A DNA stretch of 64,000 nucleotides, taken from contig JBAZYX010000002.1 of NCBI GenBank assembly GCA_041659105.1, positions 1-64,000 on the forward strand, read 5' to 3'. The notes below the pieces were generated by a model, which did no database searches, was not told where the DNA came from, and saw nothing but the letters and a program-made list of their open reading frames with translations. This stretch comes from CAIUKV01 sp041659105. Lineage in GTDB: Bacteria; Actinomycetota; Acidimicrobiia; IMCC26256; PALSA-555. The stretch's first letter is position 1; every line of letters starts with the position of its first letter. The position numbers and the translations under genes were made by a program. Below are positions 15,975 through 24,357 of the stretch, piece by piece.

Positions 15975-16415
15975 ATGCGACTGACAGCTGGCACGCCATC
16001 TGGATCCGCACCTCGAAGCGCCGACGACACCACCGTGCTCGTCGTCGACGACGACGAGTCGATTCGGAGTCTGTTCGCGATCGGGCTCACGCGGGCCGGC
16101 TTCGATGTCAGGGTCGCGGCGAACGGTCCCGATGCGCTGTCCGTCATGGCCGACGAACCCATCTCGGTGGTGCTGCTCGATGCCCACATGCCCGGGATGT
16201 CCGGGCTCGACGTGCTCGCCGCACTTCGTGACCAACCCGGATGCGAATCCTTGCCGGTCGTTCTGGTCACGGGCGCCGATGACCGCGACGACCGAGCTCG
16301 CGGCCTCGAAGCCGGTGCGAACGACTACCTGGTCAAGCCCGTCCGGCTCGACGAGATCGCGACGTGCGTGCGATCCGTGCTGCACTCCCCGATTGGTGGC
16401 GACACGGACCACTGA
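15975..16415 (+). CDS. Single-domain response regulator
   Basis: 146 aa holding only a receiver: VLVVDDDESIRSLF, acceptor Asp69 in VVLLDAHMPGMSG, and Lys in YLVKPV. It has no output domain, so it acts by protein contact or phosphotransfer. ATG 15975 has GGGAG 6 bases upstream. It lies 111 bases after the hybrid kinase in the same direction, so the two are probably partners. Confidence 0.87.
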   Translation: MRLTAGTPSGSAPRSADDTTVLVVDDDESIRSLFAIGLTRAGFDVRVAANGPDALSVMADEPISVVLLDAHMPGMSGLDVLAALRDQPGCESLPVVLVTGADDRDDRARGLEAGANDYLVKPVRLDEIATCVRSVLHSPIGGDTDH

Positions 16416-16445
16416 GCTCGCCGAGCTCACCACCGCGCCGCCGCG

Positions 16446-16451
16446 TACGAT
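16446..16451 (+). promoter_or_regulatory. -10 element before the membrane hydrolase gene
   Basis: TACGAT ends 5 bases before ATG 16457 with no ribosome site, a slightly short version of the leaderless pattern. Confidence 0.4.
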
Positions 16452-16456
16452 CTCGC

Positions 16457-18142
16457 ATGACCGAACGCCCCCCTGTGCGGCTCCGTGACCGCCTCTTCCG
16501 CGGCCCCCGCCTCGGCGGCCTGTTCCTCGCGATCGTGTTCTTCTGGGAGTCGCTGAACCCCACGCTCCTGCCCCGCAGCATCCCGGTCCAGGCGCTGCTC
16601 ACCGGCGCGTGCACCGCCATCGGGTACGCGGTCGGCGCGTCCGTCTCGGTCGTCGTCGGGTTCTTCCTCACCCGAGCCGGGCGGGGCCCGTTGTGCACCG
16701 GGTTCGCCCGGCGCGCCCTGTGGGGTCTCGCGATCTTCGTCGGGGTGCTCGGGGCGTTCGTGTGGGCCACCTGGCAGAACGACCAGCGCGACCTCGTGCG
16801 GATGCCGCACATGTCGCGCGCCGGGTACCTCGGCGTGCTGCTGGCCGGCGGACTGATCTTCGTCGTGCTGATGCTCGTGGGCCGGCTGATCGGGCAGGGG
16901 CTCGTGGCGTTCGACCGGGTCCTCGGGCGGGTGCTCCCGCGGTGGGTCGCCTTCACCGCCACGGTGCTGCTCTTCGCAGTCGTCCTCGTGACCGTCACGC
17001 GCGACTTCGTGGTCAACCCCGTGTTCGACGCCGTGAACAGCGCGTACGGCACGCTCGACGACACCACCGAGGCGGGCGTGCACGAGCCGACCTCGGACCT
17101 GGTGAGCGGCGGTCCCGACTCCCTGGTCCCGTGGGACACGCTCGGCGTGCAGGGTCGCACCTTCACCGGCGACGTCACCACCCCCGCGCAGCTGGAGAAG
17201 CTGGTGGAGCCAGGCACGCCGGTGATGCAGCCGATCCGGGTGTACGTCGGGCTCCAGTCGGCCGACGACGCCAAGGCCCGGGCCGAGCTCGCGGTGCGCG
17301 AGCTCGTGCGCACCGGCGCGTTCGACCGGCGCGTGCTCGTCGTGGGCACCTCCACCGGCACCGGCTGGATCAACCCGCGATCGGCGCGCGCGGTCGAGGC
17401 GATCAACGGCGGCGACACCGCGTTCGTCTCCATGCAGTACTCGTACCTGCCGAGCTGGATCTCCTTCCTGGTGGACACCGACGTCGCGTCGGAAGCCGGG
17501 GAGGAGCTGTTCACGGCGGTGTACGACCGGTGGGAGCGCGAACCCGTTGCGACCCGCCCGCAGCTCGTGGTGTTCGGGGAGAGCCTCGGCTCGTTCGGCT
17601 CCGAGCACGCGTTCAACCGCGGTACCGCGAAGGAATCGGTGGCGCAGATCACCGACGAGACCGACGGCGCGCTGTGGGTCGGACCCACCTACTCCAACCC
17701 GGTCCGCACGCCGCTCGTCCGCGTGCGCGACCAGGGCTCGCCCACCTGGCGCCCCGAGATCGGCAACGGCGACACCGTGACCTTCACGAACACACCGTCG
17801 GAGCTGCTGGAGGTCGACGGGCAGCCGGTGGTGTACCTGCAGCACCCGTCCGACCCGGTCGGCTGGTGGGACTGGTCGGCGATGTACGAGAAGCCGTTGT
17901 GGCTCCAGGGCCCGCGGGGCTACGACGTGCCCAAGCGCGCGCACTGGTTCCCGTTCGTCACCTGGGCCCAGACCTCCACCGACCTGATCGCCGGATTCGC
18001 CGCGCCGCCCGGCCACGGGCACAACTACAACGACGCGTGGCCCGAGGCCTGGGCCGCGGTGGCCGCGCCCGACGGCTGGACCACCGCGCAGACGCACGCG
18101 ATCGCCAAGCGGCTCGAGGCCTACTCGGCGAAGCAGGACTGA
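16457..18142 (+). CDS. Membrane-anchored alpha/beta hydrolase (DUF2319 type)
   Basis: 561 aa. The N-terminal third holds about five hydrophobic segments; the C-terminal two thirds are a hydrolase domain of the actinobacterial DUF2319/Abhydrolase_9 group. The nucleophile elbow is GESLG with Ser376, and WFPFVTWAQTSTDL plus HGHNYN near the end may hold the other catalytic residues. The substrate is unknown; lipid or ester hydrolysis at the membrane is likely. Five bases separate the stop from the CPBP gene. Confidence 0.82.
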   Translation: MTERPPVRLRDRLFRGPRLGGLFLAIVFFWESLNPTLLPRSIPVQALLTGACTAIGYAVGASVSVVVGFFLTRAGRGPLCTGFARRALWGLAIFVGVLGAFVWATWQNDQRDLVRMPHMSRAGYLGVLLAGGLIFVVLMLVGRLIGQGLVAFDRVLGRVLPRWVAFTATVLLFAVVLVTVTRDFVVNPVFDAVNSAYGTLDDTTEAGVHEPTSDLVSGGPDSLVPWDTLGVQGRTFTGDVTTPAQLEKLVEPGTPVMQPIRVYVGLQSADDAKARAELAVRELVRTGAFDRRVLVVGTSTGTGWINPRSARAVEAINGGDTAFVSMQYSYLPSWISFLVDTDVASEAGEELFTAVYDRWEREPVATRPQLVVFGESLGSFGSEHAFNRGTAKESVAQITDETDGALWVGPTYSNPVRTPLVRVRDQGSPTWRPEIGNGDTVTFTNTPSELLEVDGQPVVYLQHPSDPVGWWDWSAMYEKPLWLQGPRGYDVPKRAHWFPFVTWAQTSTDLIAGFAAPPGHGHNYNDAWPEAWAAVAAPDGWTTAQTHAIAKRLEAYSAKQD

Positions 18143-18147
18143 CCGCG

Positions 18148-18846
18148 GTGGCGGTCGTGCGGCGCTGGGCCGTGCCCGCGGCCGTGGTTGGAGCACTCGC
18201 CCTCTCCTGCGTCGGGCGGTCCCTGTGGATCGACGGCGAGGTGCACCCGTGGACCAACACCGTCGCCGGGCTCCTGGTGCTCGCGCTGGGCTTCGCGATC
18301 GGGCTCGACCGGTCGGACCTCGGCCTCGAATCGCGGAACCTGGGCCGCGGCCTGCGCGCTGGCCTGGCCGTCTGGGCGATCGTGGCCGCGGTGCTCGTGG
18401 TGGTCGCCCTGATCCCGGCCACGCGCGACGCACTCCAGGACGACACGACGATCGTGTCGACCGGCGCGATGCTGCGGCGGACGCTGATCGTGATCCCCCT
18501 CGGCACCGCGCTGCTCGAGGAGGCGGCGTTCCGGGGTGTGCTGCTCGGCCTCTTCGCGCGGGGCACCACGATCTGGCGGGCGGCGTGGATCTCGTCGGTG
18601 CTGTTCGGCCTGTGGCACATCCCGCCCACGATCAGCTCGGCCGACGGGTCCGGTGCGATCGGCGACGCGTCCCGCTCGGGCGGCAGCACCGCGCTCGTCG
18701 TCGTGGGCGTGGTGCTCGTGATGACGCTCGCGGGGATGGTGCTCTGCTGGCTGCGCATCCGCTCGGAGAGCCTCGTTGCGCCGTTCGTCGCCCACTGGGG
18801 GATCAACGCGACGGCGTTCCTCGTCGCGTGGTGGGTCAGCCGGTGA
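18148..18846 (+). CDS. CPBP-family intramembrane metalloprotease
   Basis: 232-aa protein with about seven hydrophobic segments. All three motifs of the Rce1/CAAX-like family are present: EEAAFRG (Glu124, Glu125, Arg129), FGLWHIPP and HWGIN. It probably cleaves or modifies membrane substrates; bacterial members are often linked to bacteriocin self-immunity or protein secretion. GTG 18148 follows the hydrolase stop by 5 bases, so the two form an operon. It is convergent with the VOC gene. Confidence 0.88.
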   Translation: MAVVRRWAVPAAVVGALALSCVGRSLWIDGEVHPWTNTVAGLLVLALGFAIGLDRSDLGLESRNLGRGLRAGLAVWAIVAAVLVVVALIPATRDALQDDTTIVSTGAMLRRTLIVIPLGTALLEEAAFRGVLLGLFARGTTIWRAAWISSVLFGLWHIPPTISSADGSGAIGDASRSGGSTALVVVGVVLVMTLAGMVLCWLRIRSESLVAPFVAHWGINATAFLVAWWVSR

Positions 18847-18854
18847 CTCCGGGT

Positions 18855-19271
18855 TCAGGGCAACACCACGGAGCCGTCGTCGGCGAGGGTCCAGTGCGGG
18901 TTGTGCGCGACCTCCCACGGGTGCCCGTCGGGGTCGAGGAAGATCCCGGAGTAGCCGCCCCACTCGGTGGCTGCTCCCGGGCGACCGATGGTCGCGCCCG
19001 CCGCGACCGCGGCGTCGAGCACGGCGTCGACCTCGGCCGGTGACCGCACGTTGTGCGCGAGCGTGACGCCGCCCCAGCCACCACCGTCGACGACCGTGCT
19101 GTCGGCCGCGAGCAGCGCGCGGCTCCAGAGCGCGAGCACCATCCCGCCAGATCGGTAGAAGACCACCTCGCCGTCGGGTGACTGCCCCTCCCATCCGAGC
19201 GCGTCGTAGAAGCGGCGGGCTCGATCGATGTCGGCCACGCCCAGGGTGACGAGTGAGATCCGCGGGTCCAT
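18855..19271 (-). CDS. VOC (glyoxalase/bleomycin-resistance fold) protein
   Basis: 138 aa. ISLVTLGVADIDRARRFYDALGW is the first beta-alpha-beta unit (core VADIDRARRFYDALGW) and GIFLDPDGHPWEVAHNP the last, with Glu as a likely metal ligand. The substrate is unknown. Start ATG 19271 is chosen because the family begins with PRISLVTLGV and GAGG lies 8 bases upstream; the frame is open to 19343. Confidence 0.8.
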   Translation of the reverse strand: MDPRISLVTLGVADIDRARRFYDALGWEGQSPDGEVVFYRSGGMVLALWSRALLAADSTVVDGGGWGGVTLAHNVRSPAEVDAVLDAAVAAGATIGRPGAATEWGGYSGIFLDPDGHPWEVAHNPHWTLADDGSVVLP

Positions 19272-19361
19272 GGGCACATCCTCGCGCGGTCGCGGATGCT
19301 TGATTCCAGGCCTCCCGGAGCGCACCATCGGTCGAGTTGACATCTCGATCAGGGGGGATCG

Positions 19362-20036
19362 ATGGACGACGTGAAGTGGGAGCGGGCCGCGGGGGCCGGG
19401 GGGATCCTGTTCGTCGTGCTCACGTTCGTGGGCGGGTTCGCTGCGGGCTCGCCGCCCAAGACGAGCGACAGCGCGGGCAAAATCGCGAAGTACTTCGCCG
19501 ACAACGAGAGCGCGATCCGCTGGGGGTCCTTGCTGACGATCGTGGCGACGATCTTCATCGTGTGGTGGGCGGCATCGGTGTTCCGGATGATGCAGCGGGC
19601 GAGCGGGAACCCGCGCCTCGGCGTGGTCGCGGTGGCGGGTGTCGCGATCGCCTCGGTCTGCGGGATCGTGACGGCGGTCATCTACTCGACGGTCGCGATC
19701 CTCGGGGCCAACGGTGCGGGCGGCCCGAACGGCGAGAAGTTCTTCTACGTGCTGGGCACCAACATGAACGCGGGGACCGCGCTCGGCGCCGCGATCTTCG
19801 TCGGTTCGATCTCGGCCGTGATCCTGCGCACCGGCGTGCTGCCGAAGGCGATCGGCGCGCTCGGTGCCCTCGCGGCCCTGCTGAACGTGGCCTCGACCGG
19901 GCTGGCGGCATCGAACCGCGACGTGTTCTTCGCCCTGTCGATCGCGGGCTTCCTCGTCTCGATGCTGTTCATCCTCATCGTGGCGGTGATGACGCTCCGC
20001 GGGCCGCAGGCGCCGGCCGAAGCCGCGGTCGCGTAG
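19362..20036 (+). CDS. Multi-pass membrane protein of unknown function
   Basis: 224 aa with about six hydrophobic segments (residues 11-30, 54-72, 84-110, 130-150, 157-176, 187-208). A short extracytoplasmic or cytosolic loop SPPKTSDSAGKIAKYFADNE follows the first segment, a pattern found in actinobacterial four- to six-helix proteins without known function. ATG 19362 has GGGGGGA 3 bases upstream. It converges with ald, with 4 bases between the stops. Confidence 0.75.
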   Translation: MDDVKWERAAGAGGILFVVLTFVGGFAAGSPPKTSDSAGKIAKYFADNESAIRWGSLLTIVATIFIVWWAASVFRMMQRASGNPRLGVVAVAGVAIASVCGIVTAVIYSTVAILGANGAGGPNGEKFFYVLGTNMNAGTALGAAIFVGSISAVILRTGVLPKAIGALGALAALLNVASTGLAASNRDVFFALSIAGFLVSMLFILIVAVMTLRGPQAPAEAAVA

Positions 20037-20040
20037 CGGG

Positions 20041-21153
20041 CTACGGAGCGAGCGCGGCGGCGACGGCGGGGTTGACCACGGCCCCGCCGTCGGTGTTCAG
20101 GCCGAGCGCGAGGGAGGGATCGTCGGCGATCGCGTCGCGCACGCCCTTCGTCGCGAGGGCCACAACGTAGGGCAGGGTCGCGTTCGTCAGCGCGTACGTG
20201 CTCGTGTGGGGCACCGCGCCGGGCATGTTGCCGACCGCATAGTGCAGCACGCCGTGCAGCTCGTACACGGGATCGGCGTGGGAGGTTTCGTGCGTGGTCG
20301 CGACGCAGCCGCCCTGGTCCACCGCGATGTCGACGATCACCGCGCCCGGGCGCATCGCTCGCACCATCTCCTCGGTCACCAGCACCGGCGCTCGCCCCCC
20401 GGGAACCAGTACCGCACCGATCACGAGGTCGGCGTCCACCACGAGCCGCTCGATCGCGGCGCGGTTGCTGGCGTACGTGGTGACGCGTCCGGTGGCCACC
20501 TCGTCGATGACGCGGAGGCGGTCGACCGCGCGGTTGACCACGCGCACGTCGGCGCCCATGCCCGCGGCGATGCGGCCCGCGTTCCAGCCGACCGTGCCGG
20601 CGCCGAGCACCACCACGTGCGCGGGGGCGACCCCGGGGACACCACCGAGGAGCACGCCGCGCCCTCCCGGTGCGCGCTCGAGGAAGTGGGCCCCGACCTG
20701 CGGCGCCATGCGCCCGGCGACCTCGCTCATCGGGGCGAGCAGCGGCAGCGCACCCGAGGCGCGCTGCACCGTCTCGTACGCGATGCCGGTGACCTCGCGG
20801 GCGACGAGCTCGGCCGCGACGTGCGGGTACGCCGCGAGGTGCAGGTAGGTGAACAGCGCGAGCTCCGGGCGCAGGAGGTGGAACTCGTGGTCCTGCGGCT
20901 CCTTGACCTTGACGACCAGGTCGGCGCGCTCCCACACGTCGTCGACGCGGTCGACGATGCGCGCCCCGGCCGATGCGTAGTCGTCGTTGGTGATCGACGA
21001 GCCCGCGCCGGCATCGCGCTCGACGAGCACGGTCACGTCGTGGGCGTGGAGCTCGCGCACCCCATCCGGCGCGAGCGCGACGCGGTGCTCGCCCGCCTTC
21101 GTCTCGCGGACGACGCCGACCGTGAGCGGCAGGGAAGGCGACGTGCCGCTCAC
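20041..21153 (-). CDS. ald: Alanine dehydrogenase
   Basis: NAD-dependent interconversion of L-alanine and pyruvate plus ammonia (370 aa, normal length). Seen: VGVVRETKAGEHRVALAPDG (substrate Arg and first Lys region), VKVKEPQ (second Lys), the Rossmann turn VVLGAGTVGWNAG, and a conserved end with GNMPGAVPHTSTYALTNATLPY (core GNMPGAVPHTSTYALTNA). GTG 21153 overlaps the aminotransferase stop (GTGA), so it is the last gene of the bio-linked operon. It could recycle alanine or pyruvate for that enzyme. Confidence 0.93.
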   Translation of the reverse strand: MSGTSPSLPLTVGVVRETKAGEHRVALAPDGVRELHAHDVTVLVERDAGAGSSITNDDYASAGARIVDRVDDVWERADLVVKVKEPQDHEFHLLRPELALFTYLHLAAYPHVAAELVAREVTGIAYETVQRASGALPLLAPMSEVAGRMAPQVGAHFLERAPGGRGVLLGGVPGVAPAHVVVLGAGTVGWNAGRIAAGMGADVRVVNRAVDRLRVIDEVATGRVTTYASNRAAIERLVVDADLVIGAVLVPGGRAPVLVTEEMVRAMRPGAVIVDIAVDQGGCVATTHETSHADPVYELHGVLHYAVGNMPGAVPHTSTYALTNATLPYVVALATKGVRDAIADDPSLALGLNTDGGAVVNPAVAAALAP

Positions 21154-22520
21154 GGGAGGAACTTGGTGCCGGCGTCGGTGAGGGCCTGGAACACGCGATC
21201 GGTGAGGATGTCGAGCTCCTCGGGTCCGGCGACGAGCGGGGGTGCGAGCTGCACCACCGGCTGGCCGCGGTCGTCGATGCGGGCGATCACCCCGAGCTCG
21301 AGCAGGCGGGGCGCGAGGAAGCCGCGCAGCAGCGCCTCGGACTCCGCCTTGGTGAACGCCTCCCGGGTGTCCGCGTCCTTCACCAGCTCGAGCGCCCAGA
21401 AGTAGCCGGCGCCGCGCAGGTCGCCCACGATCGGCAGCTCCGCCACCGCGCGCAGGCGCTCCTCGAAGCCGCGTTCGTGGATGAGGACGTTGCCGAGCAC
21501 CGCCTCACGCTCGAAGATGTCGAGGTTGGCGAGGGCCACCGCGCAGCTCACCGGGTGGCCGCCGAACGTGATGCCGTGGCTGAAGCTCGCCGTGCCCTCG
21601 AGGAACGGCTCGGCCAGGAAGTCGCGGCAGATCACGGCGCCGAGCGGCGAGTACCCGCTGGTGATGCCCTTGGCGCAGGTGATGATGTCGGGTAGGTAGT
21701 CGAAGCGCTGCGCGCCGAACATGTGGCCCAGTCGCCCGAACGCGCAGATCACCTCGTCGGACACGAGCAGCACGCCGTAGCGGTCGCAGATCTCGCGCAC
21801 CCGGGTGAAGTATCCCTCGGGGGGAACGAAGCACCCGCCCGCGTTCTGCACGGGCTCGAGGAACACCGCGGCGACCGTCTCCGGTCCCTCGAAGAGGATC
21901 GCCTCCTCGATCGCGTCGGTGATGCTCAGCATGAACGCCTTCTCGTCGTCGGCGAGCGGGTGGCGGTAGCGGTTCGTGTTGGGGACGTGCACGCCCCCGG
22001 GGGTGAGCGGCTCGAACGGCTGGCGCAGCGCGGGGATGCCGGTGATCGCGAGCGCGCCCAGTGTGGTGCCGTGGTACGCGGTGCGGCGCGCGATCACCTT
22101 GTGCCGCTGGCCTTCGCCCTTCGCCCGGAAGTACTGGCGCGCGAGCTTCCACGCCGACTCCACCGACTCCGATCCGCCGCTGGTGAAGAAGACGCGGTTG
22201 AGGTCGCCGGGGGCGAGCTCGGCGAGGCGCGCGGCGAGCTCGATCGCCGGTGGGTGCGCGTACGTCCAGATCGGGAAGTACTCGAGCGTCTCGGCCTGCC
22301 GGGCCGCGGCGGCGCCCAGCTCGGCGCGGCCGTGCCCGACCTGGACGGTGAACAGCCCCGAGAGCCCGTCGAGGTAGCGGTTGCCGCGGGCGTCCTCCAC
22401 CCAGCAGCCGTCGCCGCGCGCGATCACCGTGACGGGATGCTCGGCGTCGTAGCTCCCGAGGCGGGAGAAGTGCATCCAGAGGTGGCGGCGGGCGAGGTCG
22501 GAGAGGCGGTCGGCGTCCAC
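21150..22520 (-). CDS. Class III PLP-dependent aminotransferase
   Basis: 456 aa, omega-transaminase type (beta-alanine or putrescine:pyruvate aminotransferase-like). The PLP Lys is in TCAKGITSGYSPLGAV, the phosphate loop is TSGGSESVESAWKLAR, and SDEVICAFGRLG supplies the ring-binding Asp. It is not BioA, which is encoded four genes earlier. Its place between bioD and ald, with overlap to ald, suggests pyruvate/alanine as the amino partner. The amine substrate is unknown. Confidence 0.88.
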   Translation of the reverse strand: MDADRLSDLARRHLWMHFSRLGSYDAEHPVTVIARGDGCWVEDARGNRYLDGLSGLFTVQVGHGRAELGAAAARQAETLEYFPIWTYAHPPAIELAARLAELAPGDLNRVFFTSGGSESVESAWKLARQYFRAKGEGQRHKVIARRTAYHGTTLGALAITGIPALRQPFEPLTPGGVHVPNTNRYRHPLADDEKAFMLSITDAIEEAILFEGPETVAAVFLEPVQNAGGCFVPPEGYFTRVREICDRYGVLLVSDEVICAFGRLGHMFGAQRFDYLPDIITCAKGITSGYSPLGAVICRDFLAEPFLEGTASFSHGITFGGHPVSCAVALANLDIFEREAVLGNVLIHERGFEERLRAVAELPIVGDLRGAGYFWALELVKDADTREAFTKAESEALLRGFLAPRLLELGVIARIDDRGQPVVQLAPPLVAGPEELDILTDRVFQALTDAGTKFLP

Positions 22521-22530
22521 GAGGCCCAGG

Positions 22531-23172
22531 CTAGGCCCAGCGCGCGGCGAGGTCCTCGGGCTCGGTGACCACCGTGAACCCGTCCCGCTGCTCGAGCCAC
22601 TCGCGGTTGGCGCGGTGGACGTCGTCGCCGGGGTCGAAGCGGTTCAGGGCCACGGTCACCCGGCGGCCGGGGAGCGCGTCCACGACCAGCCGAACCCCGT
22701 GGACCACGCCGAGGCCGGCGTCGGCGACCACCAGCACGTCGTCGGGGGCGAGGGCCTCCACCAGGGTGCGGCTGTCGCCGTCCTCGGCCAGCGGCGAGCG
22801 CAGGCCCCCGGCGCCCTCCACCAACCCCACGTCCACGGCATCGGGCCAGGTGATCTCGCCGGCGAGGTCGGCGATGGTGAAGGGCAAGAGCCCGAGGGCC
22901 CGGGCGGCCATGGGCGGAGCCATCGGGGTGGCGAGCCAGCGGTGCGGCGGGCACACCGACTCGGATGTCGCGCCGGTGGCCGCGCCGAGAACCCCGGCGT
23001 CGGTGCCGGGCGCGGGATCGTCGGGAGCGAACGACTGCACCGGCTTGCGGGCCGCGACGCTGCGGCCGCGGGCGCGCAGCGCGCCGATCAGTGCCGCGCT
23101 CCACCACGTCTTGCCCACCTCGGTGCCCGTGCCGGTGACGACGACGAGGCGCGCCGGGCGGTGGGACCTCAC
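22531..23172 (-). CDS. bioD: Dethiobiotin synthetase
   Basis: ATP-dependent closure of the ureido ring of DAPA to dethiobiotin. 213 aa. The P-loop TGTGTEVGKTWWSAAL is near residue 13, KPVQSF supplies the catalytic Lys, and VEGAGGLRSPLAEDG is the family glycine-rich motif. GTG 23172 overlaps the bioF stop (GTGA), and the aminotransferase starts 10 bases after this gene. No bioB is present in this window. Confidence 0.92.
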   Translation of the reverse strand: MRSHRPARLVVVTGTGTEVGKTWWSAALIGALRARGRSVAARKPVQSFAPDDPAPGTDAGVLGAATGATSESVCPPHRWLATPMAPPMAARALGLLPFTIADLAGEITWPDAVDVGLVEGAGGLRSPLAEDGDSRTLVEALAPDDVLVVADAGLGVVHGVRLVVDALPGRRVTVALNRFDPGDDVHRANREWLEQRDGFTVVTEPEDLAARWA

Positions 23173-24275
23173 AGCCCCGCGAGCGCCCGCGCGAGCGCGT
23201 CGACCTGCGCGTCGGTGTGCGCGGCCGACAGCGCGACCCGCAGCCGCGACGTGCCCGGCGCCACGGTCGGCGGGCGGATCGCGGGGACGAACAGTCCCTG
23301 CTCGAGCAGCGCGGTGGACGCGGCGATGGTCGCGTGCTCGTCGCCGATCACCACCGGGATGATCGGCGACGGGTGCCCGGGGCGGACCCGCTCCACGTGC
23401 GCGCGCAGCCGCGCTCGGAGCGCGTCGCCCTCGACCGAGCGAACCACTGCGACCGCGGCGAGCGCGGCGGCGGTGTCGGCGGGGGTGGACGCGGTGGTGA
23501 AGATGTACGACCGCGCCCGGTTGACGAGGAGGTCGGTGAAGTCGCGCGCCCCGGCCACGAACCCACCGAGGGAGCCGAGGGTCTTCGAGAGCGTGCCGAC
23601 CCGGATCGCGTCCACACCGTCGAGCTCGGGATCGGGCCCGAGCACCGCGTGCGCCTCGTCGAGCACGAGCAGCGCGTCGTGGCGGGCGCACACCTCGGCG
23701 AGCTCGTCGACCGGCGCGACGTCGCCGTCCATCGAGAACACGGTGTCGGTCACGACGATCGCCCGCCGCCCGGGGACCTCGTCGAGGAGGCGGTCGACGT
23801 GGTCGGGATCGGCGTGGCGGAACACGGTCACCTCCGAGCGCGAGAGGCGGCAACCGTCGATGATCGACGCGTGGTTCAGCACGTCGGAGCACACGAGCAC
23901 ATCGGGGCCGCCGAAGGTGGTGAGCACGCCGAGGTTGGCCGCGAAGCCGGTGGGGAAGAGCACCGCGGCGTCGGCCCGCTTCCAGTCGGCCAGAGCGGCC
24001 TCGAGCTCCGTGTGCACGGGCCGCGACCCGACGATCAGGCGGGCCGAGCCGGAGCCGGATCCCCAGCGGTCGAGGGCCGCGTGCGCGGCGGCGACGACGG
24101 CCGGGTGCTGGGTGAGGCCGAGGTAGTCGTTGGACGCGAACGACACCACGGCCCGTCCGTCGGGAGCGAGCGAGCCCTCGGGGCCCGCGGCGTCGAGGTC
24201 GCGCGGAGCGCGCCACTGGCCGGCGTGGTGGACGCGTTCGGTCTCGGCCGCGGCCCAGTCGCTCCAGCGGCTCAT
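23169..24275 (-). CDS. bioF: 8-amino-7-oxononanoate synthase
   Basis: PLP enzyme joining pimeloyl thioester and L-alanine in biotin synthesis, 368 aa. Seen: SFASNDYLGLTQHP, SGSARLIVGSRPVHTELEAALA (core GSARLIVGSRPVHTELE), DEAHAVLG and PLP Lys in VGTLSKTLGSLGGF. ATG 24275 reads ATGA and is preceded by the stem-loop element shared with purQ and the 25758 gene. The alanine substrate makes the downstream ald notable. Confidence 0.94.
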   Translation of the reverse strand: MSRWSDWAAAETERVHHAGQWRAPRDLDAAGPEGSLAPDGRAVVSFASNDYLGLTQHPAVVAAAHAALDRWGSGSGSARLIVGSRPVHTELEAALADWKRADAAVLFPTGFAANLGVLTTFGGPDVLVCSDVLNHASIIDGCRLSRSEVTVFRHADPDHVDRLLDEVPGRRAIVVTDTVFSMDGDVAPVDELAEVCARHDALLVLDEAHAVLGPDPELDGVDAIRVGTLSKTLGSLGGFVAGARDFTDLLVNRARSYIFTTASTPADTAAALAAVAVVRSVEGDALRARLRAHVERVRPGHPSPIIPVVIGDEHATIAASTALLEQGLFVPAIRPPTVAPGTSRLRVALSAAHTDAQVDALARALAGL

Positions 24276-24277
24276 CG

Positions 24278-24322
24278 GCCCCGCTCCTGGCCCTGGCGGG
24301 CCGGGCCGCTCGGGTCCCGCTC
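24278..24322 (-). repeat. Start-proximal stem-loop element, copy 3 (before bioF)
   Basis: On the minus strand it begins GAGCGGGACCCGAGCGGCCC and ends two bases before the bioF ATG. Its inner stem is GGCCC/GGGCC with a four-base loop (24289-24302). It lies in a possible 22-codon ORF (ATG 24340 to TGA 24272) whose stop overlaps the bioF start. Confidence 0.75.
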
Positions 24323-24357
24323 GCGTTCTGCTGCACTCATCCTGCCAAGGTGCTCGC